Positions 1 through 7,718 of a DNA stretch of 64,000 nt are shown here, one piece after another. Position 1 is the first letter of the stretch; every line of letters begins with the position of its first letter. Position numbers and translations under genes: made by a program. A model generated the notes under the pieces. The model was not told where the DNA came from. It saw nothing but the letters and a program-made list of their open reading frames with translations, and did no database searches. Origin of the DNA: Sphingomonas sp. Y57 (GTDB taxonomy: Bacteria; Pseudomonadota; Alphaproteobacteria; Sphingomonadales; Sphingomonadaceae); contig NZ_LDES01000004.1 of assembly GCF_001015195.1 (NCBI RefSeq), positions 1 through 64,000 of the forward strand. The letters are read 5' to 3'.

Positions 1-385
1 TATCAATGGGTCCTGACCCTAAGCTGTGAACCCCGCGAATGGCAGCTCTCAAGAGACGGTATATTACGATGGCAACGGAATTCTGCATAACATTATGCCG
101 CTTTTGACCTGGGATACCGAGTGAAGGCCGCATGCTTCGCCGGACTCTGCGTGTGAAGCGGGCCTACTTCGTCCAAGTGTTTCGGATCTCACAGCCAACG
201 CAACCGTGGGAGGGCTGATTAGCCGCAGCCCGCCTTCAAGTTCGGCGGGAACTTTCTGGCACCGTGCACCGGGTAGACCGTCCTTCGGCCGCCGCGTGAG
301 ATCATGGCTATACTGAGCTTGAAGATGGGATGCGCCCCATAATCCGCGGTTTCCGGCGGGTCACTGCTTTGTCCGGGAGATGTTG
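1..385. other. Window edge, mostly non-coding
   Basis: No convincing complete gene. In frame 2 a short open stretch (23-124, up to a TGA) reads like a protein tail ending PLLTWDTE. It has in-frame stops at 14-16 and 20-22, so it is at best a broken fragment. The rest holds a hairpin (229-249, listed separately) and the leader of the flavoprotein gene. Whether the fragment belongs to a gene left of the window cannot be judged from here. Confidence 0.3.
229..249 (+). terminator. Terminator-like hairpin before the flavoprotein gene
   Basis: Perfect 6-bp inverted repeat CCCGCC/GGCGGG with a 9-nt loop, followed by AACTTTCTGG. The trailing T content is weak, so it may be a terminator for a gene to the left or just a hairpin in the 5' leader. 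Confidence 0.3.
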
Positions 386-1804
386 ATGGTACAGAAATGT
401 GGCGTTCTGGTTCTTGGCGCGGGTGCAGCGGGGATGCCGGCGGCTATTTTCGCAGCCGAACAAGGTGCACATGTCATTCTGGTCGAAGCTGCCGAGCGCA
501 TTGGCGGTACCTTCCATTTATCGAGCGGCCAGATGAGTGCGGCCGGTACGCGCGTTCAGGCCGCCAAAGGCATCAAGGACAGTGCCGAGGATCATTTTCT
601 CGATGCCATGCGTATCAACCGCGGTACGGGAAACCCGGCGATCATCAAGCTCGCGATCAACAATGCGGCGGACACGTTTCACTGGCTCTTGGATAATGGC
701 CTCGAAATCCTGCCCGAACACCCGATCGTCCATTTCGGCCATGAGCCCTACTCGACGCCGCGCACCTATTGGGGACCCGAAGAAGGACGTTCCGTTCTCA
801 AAGTCCTTGCGCCGCAGGTGGAAAAGGCCGTCCAGGAAGGCCGCATCGATCTCAGGCTGAACACCCGGCTCGAGGGATTCAAGCGCAACGACGACGGCAC
901 GCTATCCGTACAGCTCCAGTCGAACGCCAGTTCCTACATGGTCGAGGCCGAGTCAGTGATCCTTGCTACGGGCGGCTTTTCGGCCAACCCCGAGCTTTTC
1001 CAAAAGCTCTCCGATGGCAAGAGGCTTTATGGCGGCGGAAGTCATCAATCGCGTGGAGATGGGCTTGTGGCAGCCCTCGACGCCGGTGGTGTTGTCGTGA
1101 ACGAGAAGAGCTTCCTGCCGACATTCGCGGCCGTTGCCGACGCTTCGGCGCATGGCGGATACACCTTCGTAACCCAGACCTATCCCCAGTATCGCGAGCC
1201 GTGGGAAATCTACGTCGATCCGGATGGGCGGCGTTTCATCCGTGAGGATGATCCGAGCGTCGATGCCCGGGAGAGAGCCTTGCTCGAACTCCCGGGCATG
1301 CGGTTTTGGATGATCTTCGACGAACGCGTCCGGCAGGAAGCGCCCACTGTCTTCACCATGAATTCCTGGGAAGAAATGGCGCCGAAGTTCAATCATGAAG
1401 CTGCCTACCAAAAGGCTGATACTCTTGATGAGCTCGCCGCGCTTATTGGCGCTGATCCGGCGAAGCTCACGGCGACCGTCAATGATTACAACTCGGCGCT
1501 ACTTGCCGGGGAAACAGATCCCATGGGGCGCAAGCATCGTCCGCTGCCGATCAAGGTCGGACCATATTACGCTATCGAGCATGTCGGCTGGAGCATCGTA
1601 AGCTTTGCCGGTCTTTCCGTCGATCCCGAACTGCGCGTCATCGATGGCGAGGGGAACCCCATTCCCGGTCTTTACGCGGCAGGCGAAATCCTCGGCATGG
1701 GGGCCACTTCGGGGAATGCCTTCGTCGGCGGGATGAGCGTCACGCCGGCCATGACATTCGGGCGCCTGCTCGGTAGCCGGCTGGGCCGGAAATTCAGCCA
1801 GTAA
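386..1804 (+). CDS. FAD-dependent oxidoreductase (fumarate reductase/FAD_binding_2 family)
   Basis: Flavoprotein of the fumarate-reductase/3-ketosteroid-dehydrogenase-like FAD_binding_2 family, about 472 residues. The N-terminus has a dinucleotide-binding GAGAAGMPAA motif followed by an acidic strand end (LVEAAERIGG). An ATGGFSAN segment lies mid-protein. The C-terminus has the typical GLYAAGE...GNAFVGGMS...FGR signature of the FAD-closing region. The ATG at 386 was preferred because GGGAG ends 6 nt upstream; the ATG at 380 abuts that motif. It is the first gene of an apparent operon with a membrane protein (12-bp gap) and a hydrolase. The substrate is unknown; a steroid, dicarboxylate or aromatic-derived substrate is possible. 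The membrane protein next door could be its anchor or electron acceptor, which is inference. Confidence 0.88.
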   Translation: MVQKCGVLVLGAGAAGMPAAIFAAEQGAHVILVEAAERIGGTFHLSSGQMSAAGTRVQAAKGIKDSAEDHFLDAMRINRGTGNPAIIKLAINNAADTFHWLLDNGLEILPEHPIVHFGHEPYSTPRTYWGPEEGRSVLKVLAPQVEKAVQEGRIDLRLNTRLEGFKRNDDGTLSVQLQSNASSYMVEAESVILATGGFSANPELFQKLSDGKRLYGGGSHQSRGDGLVAALDAGGVVVNEKSFLPTFAAVADASAHGGYTFVTQTYPQYREPWEIYVDPDGRRFIREDDPSVDARERALLELPGMRFWMIFDERVRQEAPTVFTMNSWEEMAPKFNHEAAYQKADTLDELAALIGADPAKLTATVNDYNSALLAGETDPMGRKHRPLPIKVGPYYAIEHVGWSIVSFAGLSVDPELRVIDGEGNPIPGLYAAGEILGMGATSGNAFVGGMSVTPAMTFGRLLGSRLGRKFSQ

Positions 1805-1816
1805 TCGGAGTATCTA

Positions 1817-2470
1817 ATGGACAATCATCATTTACTGATATGGGTGCATATTCTGCTCTTTGTGTTCTGGCTCGGAGCTGATGTCGGCGTGTTTTCCGCT
1901 GCCTGCTGGGTCAAACGTCGCGGGCAAACCTTCAACGAGCGCATGCTGCTTCTGAAAATGGCCGGGATCGTCGATCTCGCGCCGCGTATCTGCATGGCCT
2001 GGATGCTCCCGGTCGGCCTCACGCTTGCGAAAGTCTGGGGACTGGAGACGAGCAGCACGGCCATGGCCGGCTTGTGGGCGCTTTCGGTACTGTGGTCGAT
2101 CAGCATCATCGTTGCCTACCGGAATGAAGGAACGCCGCTCGCTATGGCCATCGCCAAGTCCCAGATGGCCCTGTTCGTCGTCGGCGCTCTCATCGCCTTC
2201 TGGCATGGTGGGACCCTCCTGAAGAACCCCGACGTGCCGCACTGGCTGGCAGTGAAAATGATCCTGTTTGGCGTCATTTTCCTGATTGCCATCGGCATCG
2301 ACCTGACCTTCCGTCCGGTCATCGCCAATATGCTGCGCCTCGCCGCGGAGGGGAGTACGGATGCTGTGGAATCCGCCCTGAGCCAATCGATCAACCGCTG
2401 TCTCGTGGTGGTGGCATCGCTTTATGCCGTGCTGTTGGTTTCGAGCTTTCTTGGCGTGACCAAGATCTAG
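1817..2470 (+). CDS. Small polytopic membrane protein, CopD-like
   Basis: 217-residue integral membrane protein with about five to six hydrophobic segments (roughly residues 6-28, 50-72, 82-100, 112-132, 145-165, 192-213). The first helix carries a His in WVHILLFVFWLGAD, a pattern seen in CopD-like and other small heme- or metal-linked membrane proteins. A CGGAG lies just upstream of the ATG, and the gene follows the flavoprotein with a 12-bp gap, so the two are very likely co-transcribed. A role as membrane anchor or quinone/heme partner of the flavoprotein is a hypothesis. No family could be assigned firmly. Confidence 0.8.
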   Translation: MDNHHLLIWVHILLFVFWLGADVGVFSAACWVKRRGQTFNERMLLLKMAGIVDLAPRICMAWMLPVGLTLAKVWGLETSSTAMAGLWALSVLWSISIIVAYRNEGTPLAMAIAKSQMALFVVGALIAFWHGGTLLKNPDVPHWLAVKMILFGVIFLIAIGIDLTFRPVIANMLRLAAEGSTDAVESALSQSINRCLVVVASLYAVLLVSSFLGVTKI

Positions 2471-2495
2471 CCGCATCGGCGGAAGGGAATGGCGA

Positions 2496-3329
2496 ATGAC
2501 TTCCAGGCTAACTGTCCGACGCGGCTTCGCCGATACGTCCATCGGGCAGCGGCATTACCGTTATTGCGGATCGGGCCCGGTCCTTGTCATGTGCCATGGG
2601 TCTCCCGGCAGTGCAAAGCAGCTCGAGCCGTTCATGCATATTCTCGGCCGGCATTTTACGGTGATTGCGCCAGACACTCCGGGAAACGGGGACAGCGTCC
2701 CGCTTCCCCTGGCCCAGCCAACGATCGAGGATTTCGCCGTGGCCCAGATCGAATTCCTGGACGTCATGGGCATCGAAGACGTTGCCGCAGTTTATGGCAG
2801 CCACACAGGCGCAGGCATTGCAGCCGAGATGGCCATACGAGACTCGAAACGCATTCGCAAAGTCGTCCAGGACGGCTCCCCCATCTTCACGAAAGAACAG
2901 CGCGAAGATTATCTCCGGGATTACGCGCATCCTTACATGCCGGACCTCGACGGGGCTTATCTCCTCAGGGGCTTTATGTTCTGCCGCGACCAGTACCTCT
3001 TTTTCCCCTGGTACAAGCGCGACAAGGAACATCGGCGCGATTGCGCCCTTCCGTCTGCCGAGTGGCTGCATGACTGGGTCATGGAGGTGATGAAGTCCGC
3101 GACAACATACCACCGGAGTTATCGTGCCGCCTTTGCGTATCTGGCCGAGGAACGTTTACCGCTCGTGACCCAGCCGATCCTCTGCCTCGGCGCCGAAGAC
3201 GATCCCCTGTGCGCCGCAACGCGGGAAGCGGCGCTTGCCCATTCAAATGCAACATATCTTGATATGCCGAGATATGACGACGCGCAGTATGTCGATCGTC
3301 TGACCGGTTCGATCATCGCCTTCGTCTGA
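2496..3329 (+). CDS. Alpha/beta-fold hydrolase with His at the nucleophile position
   Basis: 277-residue alpha/beta hydrolase. An oxyanion-type CHGSPGSA motif is at residues 33-40, and APDTPGNGDS at 58-67 resembles the usual APDxxGxGxS. The nucleophile elbow near 101-105 reads GSHTG, placing His103 where Ser (or Asp/Cys) normally sits. An acidic pair (Asp235/236, LGAEDDPL) fits the acid position. No His occurs after residue 249, so the usual catalytic His is not evident. GGAAGGG lies 8 nt before the chosen ATG, and the gap to the membrane protein is 25 bp, so it belongs to the same operon. Activity, if any, is unlikely to be a classical Ser-Asp-His esterase. Confidence 0.82.
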   Translation: MTSRLTVRRGFADTSIGQRHYRYCGSGPVLVMCHGSPGSAKQLEPFMHILGRHFTVIAPDTPGNGDSVPLPLAQPTIEDFAVAQIEFLDVMGIEDVAAVYGSHTGAGIAAEMAIRDSKRIRKVVQDGSPIFTKEQREDYLRDYAHPYMPDLDGAYLLRGFMFCRDQYLFFPWYKRDKEHRRDCALPSAEWLHDWVMEVMKSATTYHRSYRAAFAYLAEERLPLVTQPILCLGAEDDPLCAATREAALAHSNATYLDMPRYDDAQYVDRLTGSIIAFV

Positions 3330-3472
3330 CGAGATCGACGCATCTTAGCTGAGATGAGCCGGAGCAGGTCGTCAGCGCGGAGGATCGGCGACGCTTAACT
3401 CTGCCTTGGAGAATGGCTCCTGCAGCCTGTCGTCGCAGGAACGAACAAGCACTCACGCTGAGGTCCGCACAG

Positions 3473-4756
3473 ATGGATAGAGAAGATCAAGATATATGCG
3501 CGAAGGCCACGGCACGTGGGAATCTCGCGGATATTCTCGGCGTAAGGCCTGGAATCTTTCTGACCTGCCTGTTCGTATGGACTCTGAGCAATATGGACCA
3601 GTCCCTGTTCGGCTATGCCATTCCGGGGATTTTGCAGGAATTTGATGTTCCGCTTACGACAATCGGCACGATCCTCACGGTGTCGTTCCTTTTCAGCGCC
3701 GTTCTCATCACCTTTTCCGGCGTGGCAGCCGATCGTTTTGGCAGGGGGGGCGTGCTTGTCCTGCTGCTTGTGTCCTCAGCCGTGGCCGTGGGGGCTCAGG
3801 GCCTTGTGGGCGGCATACTCATGCTCACCATCATGCGTGCCCTCGGTTTCGGGTTCAGCGGCGGGCTTTCCCCGATCACCAACGCCCTGGTGGTTGAAAA
3901 TTCTCATCCGCGTTTCCGGGGCGTGGCCATGGGCATCCTGCAATGCGGTTATCCCCTGGGGTGGCTGATCGCATCCCTGCTCGCGGCCCCCCTGATCGAA
4001 AGCCATGGCTGGCGCTGGGTTTGTTTCATTGCCTTTCTCGTAGTGCCGCTGGTTATACCGATCTATTTCATACTGAAGCATTACGGCATGCTGACCGCCG
4101 CGCCCCCAGACTCTGCGATCCTGGCGAAATCCAGCGAGAAAGGCAGCAGCATGTCCCTGCTGTTCTCGCCGAAGTTCCGTAGAAGCACGTGGGCGAGCAT
4201 CGCGATGTTTTTCCTCTTCGGCGGAGCCTACGCCGGTTCAGCCTTCTTTTTCCCTACCTACTTCACGCAGGCGAAGGGCTACACCCAGGCTGACGCCGCG
4301 TGGACCGTCGGACTTTCGAACGGCATCGCAGTTTTCGGCTATCTCATGGCCGCCCTGGTTGGTGAGTTCTTCATGACGCGCCGCAATGTGTTCGTGGTGT
4401 GGAGCCTTGCCGGTGCCGCGGCCCTTCTCGGGCTGCTGTGGCTCTCGGACAGCCGGACCTCCGATGTCTTGTGGTATGGCGGCATGGCGGCGCTCTTTTT
4501 CGGCTCTCAAGCCGTTGTCGCCGTATTTGTCGCGGAACTCTATCCGACAAGCATCCGCGCAACGGCCCTCGCTGTCTGCGCCTCGGCCCCGCTTAGTCTT
4601 GGGTTTGCCGTGTTCCCGCTGGTCGTGCCTTACGTGATCGACGCGGTCGGATGGACCATGGGCTTCAGCGTCGTAATCGCGACCTTGCTCGTTGCGTCGG
4701 CAATCGCTGCCATGATGATCCCGAACCGGGCCTCGGGACTGGAGATCGCTGAGTAA
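3473..4756 (+). CDS. MFS transporter, AAHS-like (aromatic/organic acid:H+ symporter)
   Basis: Major facilitator with 12 hydrophobic segments, about 427 residues. The inter-helix loop AADRFGRGG matches the MFS loop 2-3 signature. A conserved Asp in the first helix (SNMDQSLFGYAIP) and ELYPTSIRA in the second half are typical of acid symporters of the AAHS/sugar-porter-like groups. The ATG at 3473 was chosen because GAGG lies 9 nt upstream. The alternative ATG at 3413 has GGAG only 1 nt away and would add 20 unconserved residues. It lies 143 bp after the hydrolase gene in the same orientation, which suggests uptake of the substrate handled by this cluster. The substrate is not deducible. Confidence 0.87.
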   Translation: MDREDQDICAKATARGNLADILGVRPGIFLTCLFVWTLSNMDQSLFGYAIPGILQEFDVPLTTIGTILTVSFLFSAVLITFSGVAADRFGRGGVLVLLLVSSAVAVGAQGLVGGILMLTIMRALGFGFSGGLSPITNALVVENSHPRFRGVAMGILQCGYPLGWLIASLLAAPLIESHGWRWVCFIAFLVVPLVIPIYFILKHYGMLTAAPPDSAILAKSSEKGSSMSLLFSPKFRRSTWASIAMFFLFGGAYAGSAFFFPTYFTQAKGYTQADAAWTVGLSNGIAVFGYLMAALVGEFFMTRRNVFVVWSLAGAAALLGLLWLSDSRTSDVLWYGGMAALFFGSQAVVAVFVAELYPTSIRATALAVCASAPLSLGFAVFPLVVPYVIDAVGWTMGFSVVIATLLVASAIAAMMIPNRASGLEIAE

Positions 4757-4824
4757 GGAAAGCGTTTCAGACCGCAGCTTCATAAGCCCGAAGCACAGCC
4801 GCATTGAGGCGTGCCCGACCTTGA

Positions 4825-4974
4825 CTATTCGGACCAGTCGAGCAGGGCCTCACCAGTCAGCGGATCGCAAGCGTGACGGGATGCTCGCCCGGGCAAGTCG
4901 AGGGAATCCGAAGCACCTATGTTGACCACACTGAAATCGTCAGGCAAATAGCCAGCCGGATCGAGGGAGGACCG
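4825..4974 (-). pseudogene. C-terminal remnant of an unrecognised gene
   Basis: A 49-codon open stretch on the minus strand ends in TAG at 4825-4827 and reads like a genuine protein terminus (GYLPDDFSVVNIGASDS, then DPLTGEALLDWSE). An in-frame TGA at 4975-4977 closes it upstream and no start codon with a ribosome site is visible. I read it as a decayed 3' end of a gene whose remainder is lost. The family is not recognised. Confidence 0.3.
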
Positions 4975-5034
4975 TCAGATGTCCTGTAAAACCCTGATCC
5001 CGATGTTGATAATCCTGAGGGATTTCAACAGGTT

Positions 5035-5108
5035 GCGGGTGTAGCTCAATGGTAGAGCAGAAGCTTCCCAAGCTTACGACGAGGGTTCGATTCCCTTCAC
5101 CCGCTCCA
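5035..5108 (+). tRNA. tRNA-Gly (anticodon CCC)
   Basis: 74-nt cloverleaf with the 3' CCA encoded. Acceptor GCGGGTG pairs with CACCCGC, and the discriminator is T. The D-arm is GTAGCTCAATGGTAGAGC. The anticodon loop TTCCCAA gives CCC (glycine), and the T-arm is GAGGGTTCGATTCCCTT. The outermost anticodon-stem pair looks mismatched (G-A). It sits at the boundary between the accessory block on the left and the unknown membrane protein gene on the right. Confidence 0.95.
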
Positions 5109-5190
5109 ACCGCCTAAACCGGTCGTCCCGATGGCTGCTGCCGCATCAAGAAACCCTAGAACCGTGTAGTGCTTCGCCGTGCCGGACTTC

Positions 5191-5216
5191 GCGAAGGGTT
5201 CGATCCCCGCCCACTC
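5191..5216 (+). other. T-arm-like tRNA fragment downstream of tRNA-Gly
   Basis: The stretch GAAGGGTTCGATCCCC repeats the look of a tRNA T-arm about 85 bp beyond the tRNA-Gly gene and resembles the tRNA-Gly T-arm (GAGGGTTCGATTCCC). Only three stem pairs can form, and no other tRNA parts are present. It may be the relic of a second tRNA or of an attachment-site duplication. Confidence 0.35.
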
Positions 5217-5261
5217 GATCAGCTCCTTCCTAGAACGACGGCGCCACGGCTATGAAGGGCC

Positions 5262-6989
5262 ATGGCGTTGAATATCATCGGGCGGGCGTTCGGCTGGCTG
5301 GGGCGGCGGTTGCTGCTCTATGTCCTGCTGGTCTGCGCGATCGGTTTCGCGACGTTCGCGCTGCCATGGATCAAGCGCGAGATCGAAGGCGACCGTCAGG
5401 CGCAGCAGCGCTACGAAGCGCTCGAGCTGTCGCACCGTCAGCTCGATCGTGAAATCGCTTCGGCGCGGGAGGCGATCGGGACATCGGTGGCTGAAACGCG
5501 GCAACAGGGCGTGGCCGCGATCGATGCCCGCATCGCCACGGCCGAACGCGAGAGGGCGACGCTGGAGCAGGCCGGGCGCGGCGCGCCGTCGACCTTCGCC
5601 CTTGCCCTGCGGGGCCGCGATGCCCTGCTCGCGGCGAAGCGGCGCGAGCTGCGCGTGCTGATGCTCGATCGCGAGATCGGCGCGCTGCGGGCGGCGCGTT
5701 CGCTGGCGCTCGCCGACCGGGCGAGCATCACTGCTGCCACCGACCTGCAAGCGCAACGCGCCGCGGCGCAGGCAGCTATCCGCAATTGCGACGACGCACG
5801 CGGAAACCTCGCCACGTTCGAACAGCGGTGGCGCTGGCGGATGCGATCCTGGCTCGACAATGACGAACATCGGGCGCTCGCCACGCGGATGACGACCGCC
5901 TGCGCCGAAGCGCGGCGCCAGGTCGGCCGGCATAACCTGCTCGCCGCGACGAGCCGCGAAGCCACCCTCGCCCGTACGCGAGCCGAAACCCTGCTTGGGA
6001 AATCCGAGACGGAAGCCGGCGCCCAGCTCGATGCCTGGCAAAAGCGGTTCGCGGGCGATGTCGATCGGGCACGGACCGAATGGGCGGGGAACTGGTCGGA
6101 ACGAGTACGGCTCTGGGCCGATCGCCTGGGGCTTCGGCCGATCCTGGTCACGGCAGCCTGGGCGCTGCTGGCAATCCTGCTGACGCCCTATGCGATCCGG
6201 CTAGCCTTCTTCTTCCTGCTCGCGCCGATGGCGATGCGCCGCGCCGCGATCCGCCTTCGCGTGCCGGGCGGCGGCGAAACGGCGATCCCCCTGCCCAACT
6301 CGTCGACCACCTCGGTCACGGTCCGCCTCGACCGGGGCGAGGAACTGCTGGTGCGGCAGGATTATCTGCAATCGACGTCGCATGGCGGCGCCAAGGCGAC
6401 CCGCTGGCTGCTCGACTATCGCCACCCGCTGTCGAGCCTGGTCAGCGGCCTCGCCTTCCTGACCCGGATCCGGGGCGACGGCGAGACGACGACGATTTCG
6501 GCGGTGCGCGATCCCTTTGCCGAGACGGTGATCCTGTCGTTGCCCGAGGGCGCCGCCTGCGTCCTCCAGCCCCGCGCGCTGGCGGCAGTGGCGCAGCCGA
6601 TCGGCCGCCCCTTGCAGATCACCAGCCATTGGCGGCTCTTCTCGCTCAATGCCTGGCTGACCCTCCAACTTCGCTATCTCGTCTTCCACGGCCCGGCGCG
6701 GCTGGTGCTCAAGGGGGGGCGCGGCGTCCGGGTCGAGCGGGCCGAGCATGGTCGCATCTTCGGGCAGGACCAGCTCGTCGGCTTCTCCGCCGACCTCGCC
6801 TATTCGGTGACGCGGACCGAAACCTTCTGGCCCTATTTCCTCGGCCGCGAGCAGCTCCTCAAGGACCGGGTCGAGGCCGGCAATGGCTTGCTGATCGTCG
6901 AGGAAGCGCCCTTGGTCGGCCGGGGACGCGAGGCGCGCCATGGCCTGGAGGGCGCGGCCGACGCCATGCTCAAGCTCTTCGGATTATAG
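5262..6989 (+). CDS. Unknown membrane protein with coiled-coil and C-terminal beta-rich domain
   Basis: 575 residues. A first hydrophobic helix lies near residues 15-35. A long Ala/Arg/Glu-rich helical region, probably coiled coil, follows (about 40-280), and a second membrane segment lies near 288-318 (ILVTAAWALLAILLTPYAIR). The C-terminal 250 residues are rich in beta and glycine with repeated GE.LLVR, GPARLVLKGGRG and GLLIVEE patterns, vaguely like AIM24-type domains; this is not a firm assignment. The topology suggests a periplasmic coiled coil between two helices with a cytoplasmic C-terminal domain. It stands alone between tRNA-Gly and tRNA-Arg. No function is assigned. Confidence 0.82.
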   Translation: MALNIIGRAFGWLGRRLLLYVLLVCAIGFATFALPWIKREIEGDRQAQQRYEALELSHRQLDREIASAREAIGTSVAETRQQGVAAIDARIATAERERATLEQAGRGAPSTFALALRGRDALLAAKRRELRVLMLDREIGALRAARSLALADRASITAATDLQAQRAAAQAAIRNCDDARGNLATFEQRWRWRMRSWLDNDEHRALATRMTTACAEARRQVGRHNLLAATSREATLARTRAETLLGKSETEAGAQLDAWQKRFAGDVDRARTEWAGNWSERVRLWADRLGLRPILVTAAWALLAILLTPYAIRLAFFFLLAPMAMRRAAIRLRVPGGGETAIPLPNSSTTSVTVRLDRGEELLVRQDYLQSTSHGGAKATRWLLDYRHPLSSLVSGLAFLTRIRGDGETTTISAVRDPFAETVILSLPEGAACVLQPRALAAVAQPIGRPLQITSHWRLFSLNAWLTLQLRYLVFHGPARLVLKGGRGVRVERAEHGRIFGQDQLVGFSADLAYSVTRTETFWPYFLGREQLLKDRVEAGNGLLIVEEAPLVGRGREARHGLEGAADAMLKLFGL

Positions 6990-7002
6990 CGGCCTGCAAT
7001 AT

Positions 7003-7079
7003 TGGTGCCCCGGGAGAGACTCGAACTCCCGACCTGCGGTTTAGGAAACCGTTGCTCTGTCCTGCTGAGCTACCGGGGC
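7003..7079 (-). tRNA. tRNA-Arg (anticodon CCT)
   Basis: 77-nt minus-strand cloverleaf with encoded CCA. Acceptor GCCCCGG pairs with CCGGGGC. The D-arm is TAGCTCAGCAGGACAGAGCA. The anticodon stem ACGGT is followed by the loop TTCCTAA, giving CCT, with A on the 3' side of the loop. The T-arm is CGGGAGTTCGAGTCTCTCC. It sits 13 bp beyond the 3' end of the convergent upstream gene. Confidence 0.96.
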
Positions 7080-7162
7080 ACGTCGCGGACGGCGCATCTC
7101 TTATCGTGCCGCGCGCCGATGTCCAGAGAGGCGGCGGCGATCACGCGAAAAGCCTCGTGGCC

Positions 7163-7599
7163 CTAGTTGCCGAGGAGTTGCCCGGCCAGTGCGGTGAGCG
7201 ACTGCATCGCCGCGACATAGGGCGCCGGGCCGAAGCTGATCCGCGCGACGCCGAGCCTGGCCAGCGCGGCGAGATCGGCTGTCGGGTCGAGCACCATCAC
7301 GTTTACCGGTAACGGGCTATTCTCGCAGATGCGAGCGATCAGGGCCGGATCGCCAAGCCCCGGAACGAAGAAGCTCCCAGCGCCCGCCGCTGCATAAGCG
7401 GTCACGCGGGTGAGCGCCTCGTCGAGCCGGGCGGCATGGGTGGCGGGATCGGTCCCAAGGAACAGGTCGGTGCGGGCGTTGATGAAGACCGGACGATCGA
7501 GCCCCGCCGCCGCCGCGACAACCGCACGCAGCCGCTCTGCCTGCTCCTCTACGCCGTAGAGCCCCTCGCCCCGGACCTTGCGGTCCTCGAAGTTGATGA
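7163..7599 (-). pseudogene. Truncated isocitrate lyase/PEP mutase-like protein
   Basis: The minus-strand frame clearly encodes the C-terminal half of a PEP-mutase/isocitrate-lyase superfamily enzyme. It begins at INFEDRKVRGEGLYG (normally preceded by ..GAVG), continues with VFINARTDLFLG, AAGAGSFFVPGL and PLPVNVMV, and ends ARLGVARISFG...AGQLLGN. About the first 80-90 residues are missing, including the substrate and Mg-binding N-terminal barrel strands. Upstream the frame runs into unrelated sequence and the neighbouring MFS gene. No start codon with a ribosome site fits. I call it a decayed 3' remnant. Confidence 0.7.
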
Positions 7600-7718
7600 A
7601 TTGAATGAGATATTGGGGATGCTCCCCGAAGCGAGATCCGTCGTTCCACCAAAATGGTAGCTCGGTATCGCTGTCGTCTTCTCGCCGTTGCGGGCACGGC
7701 AACAGCACGCCTCGGAGA

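Noticed and set aside
1-124. 3' end of a gene entering from the left
   Set aside because: Stops at 14-16 and 20-22 interrupt the only protein-like frame, so nothing can be assigned.
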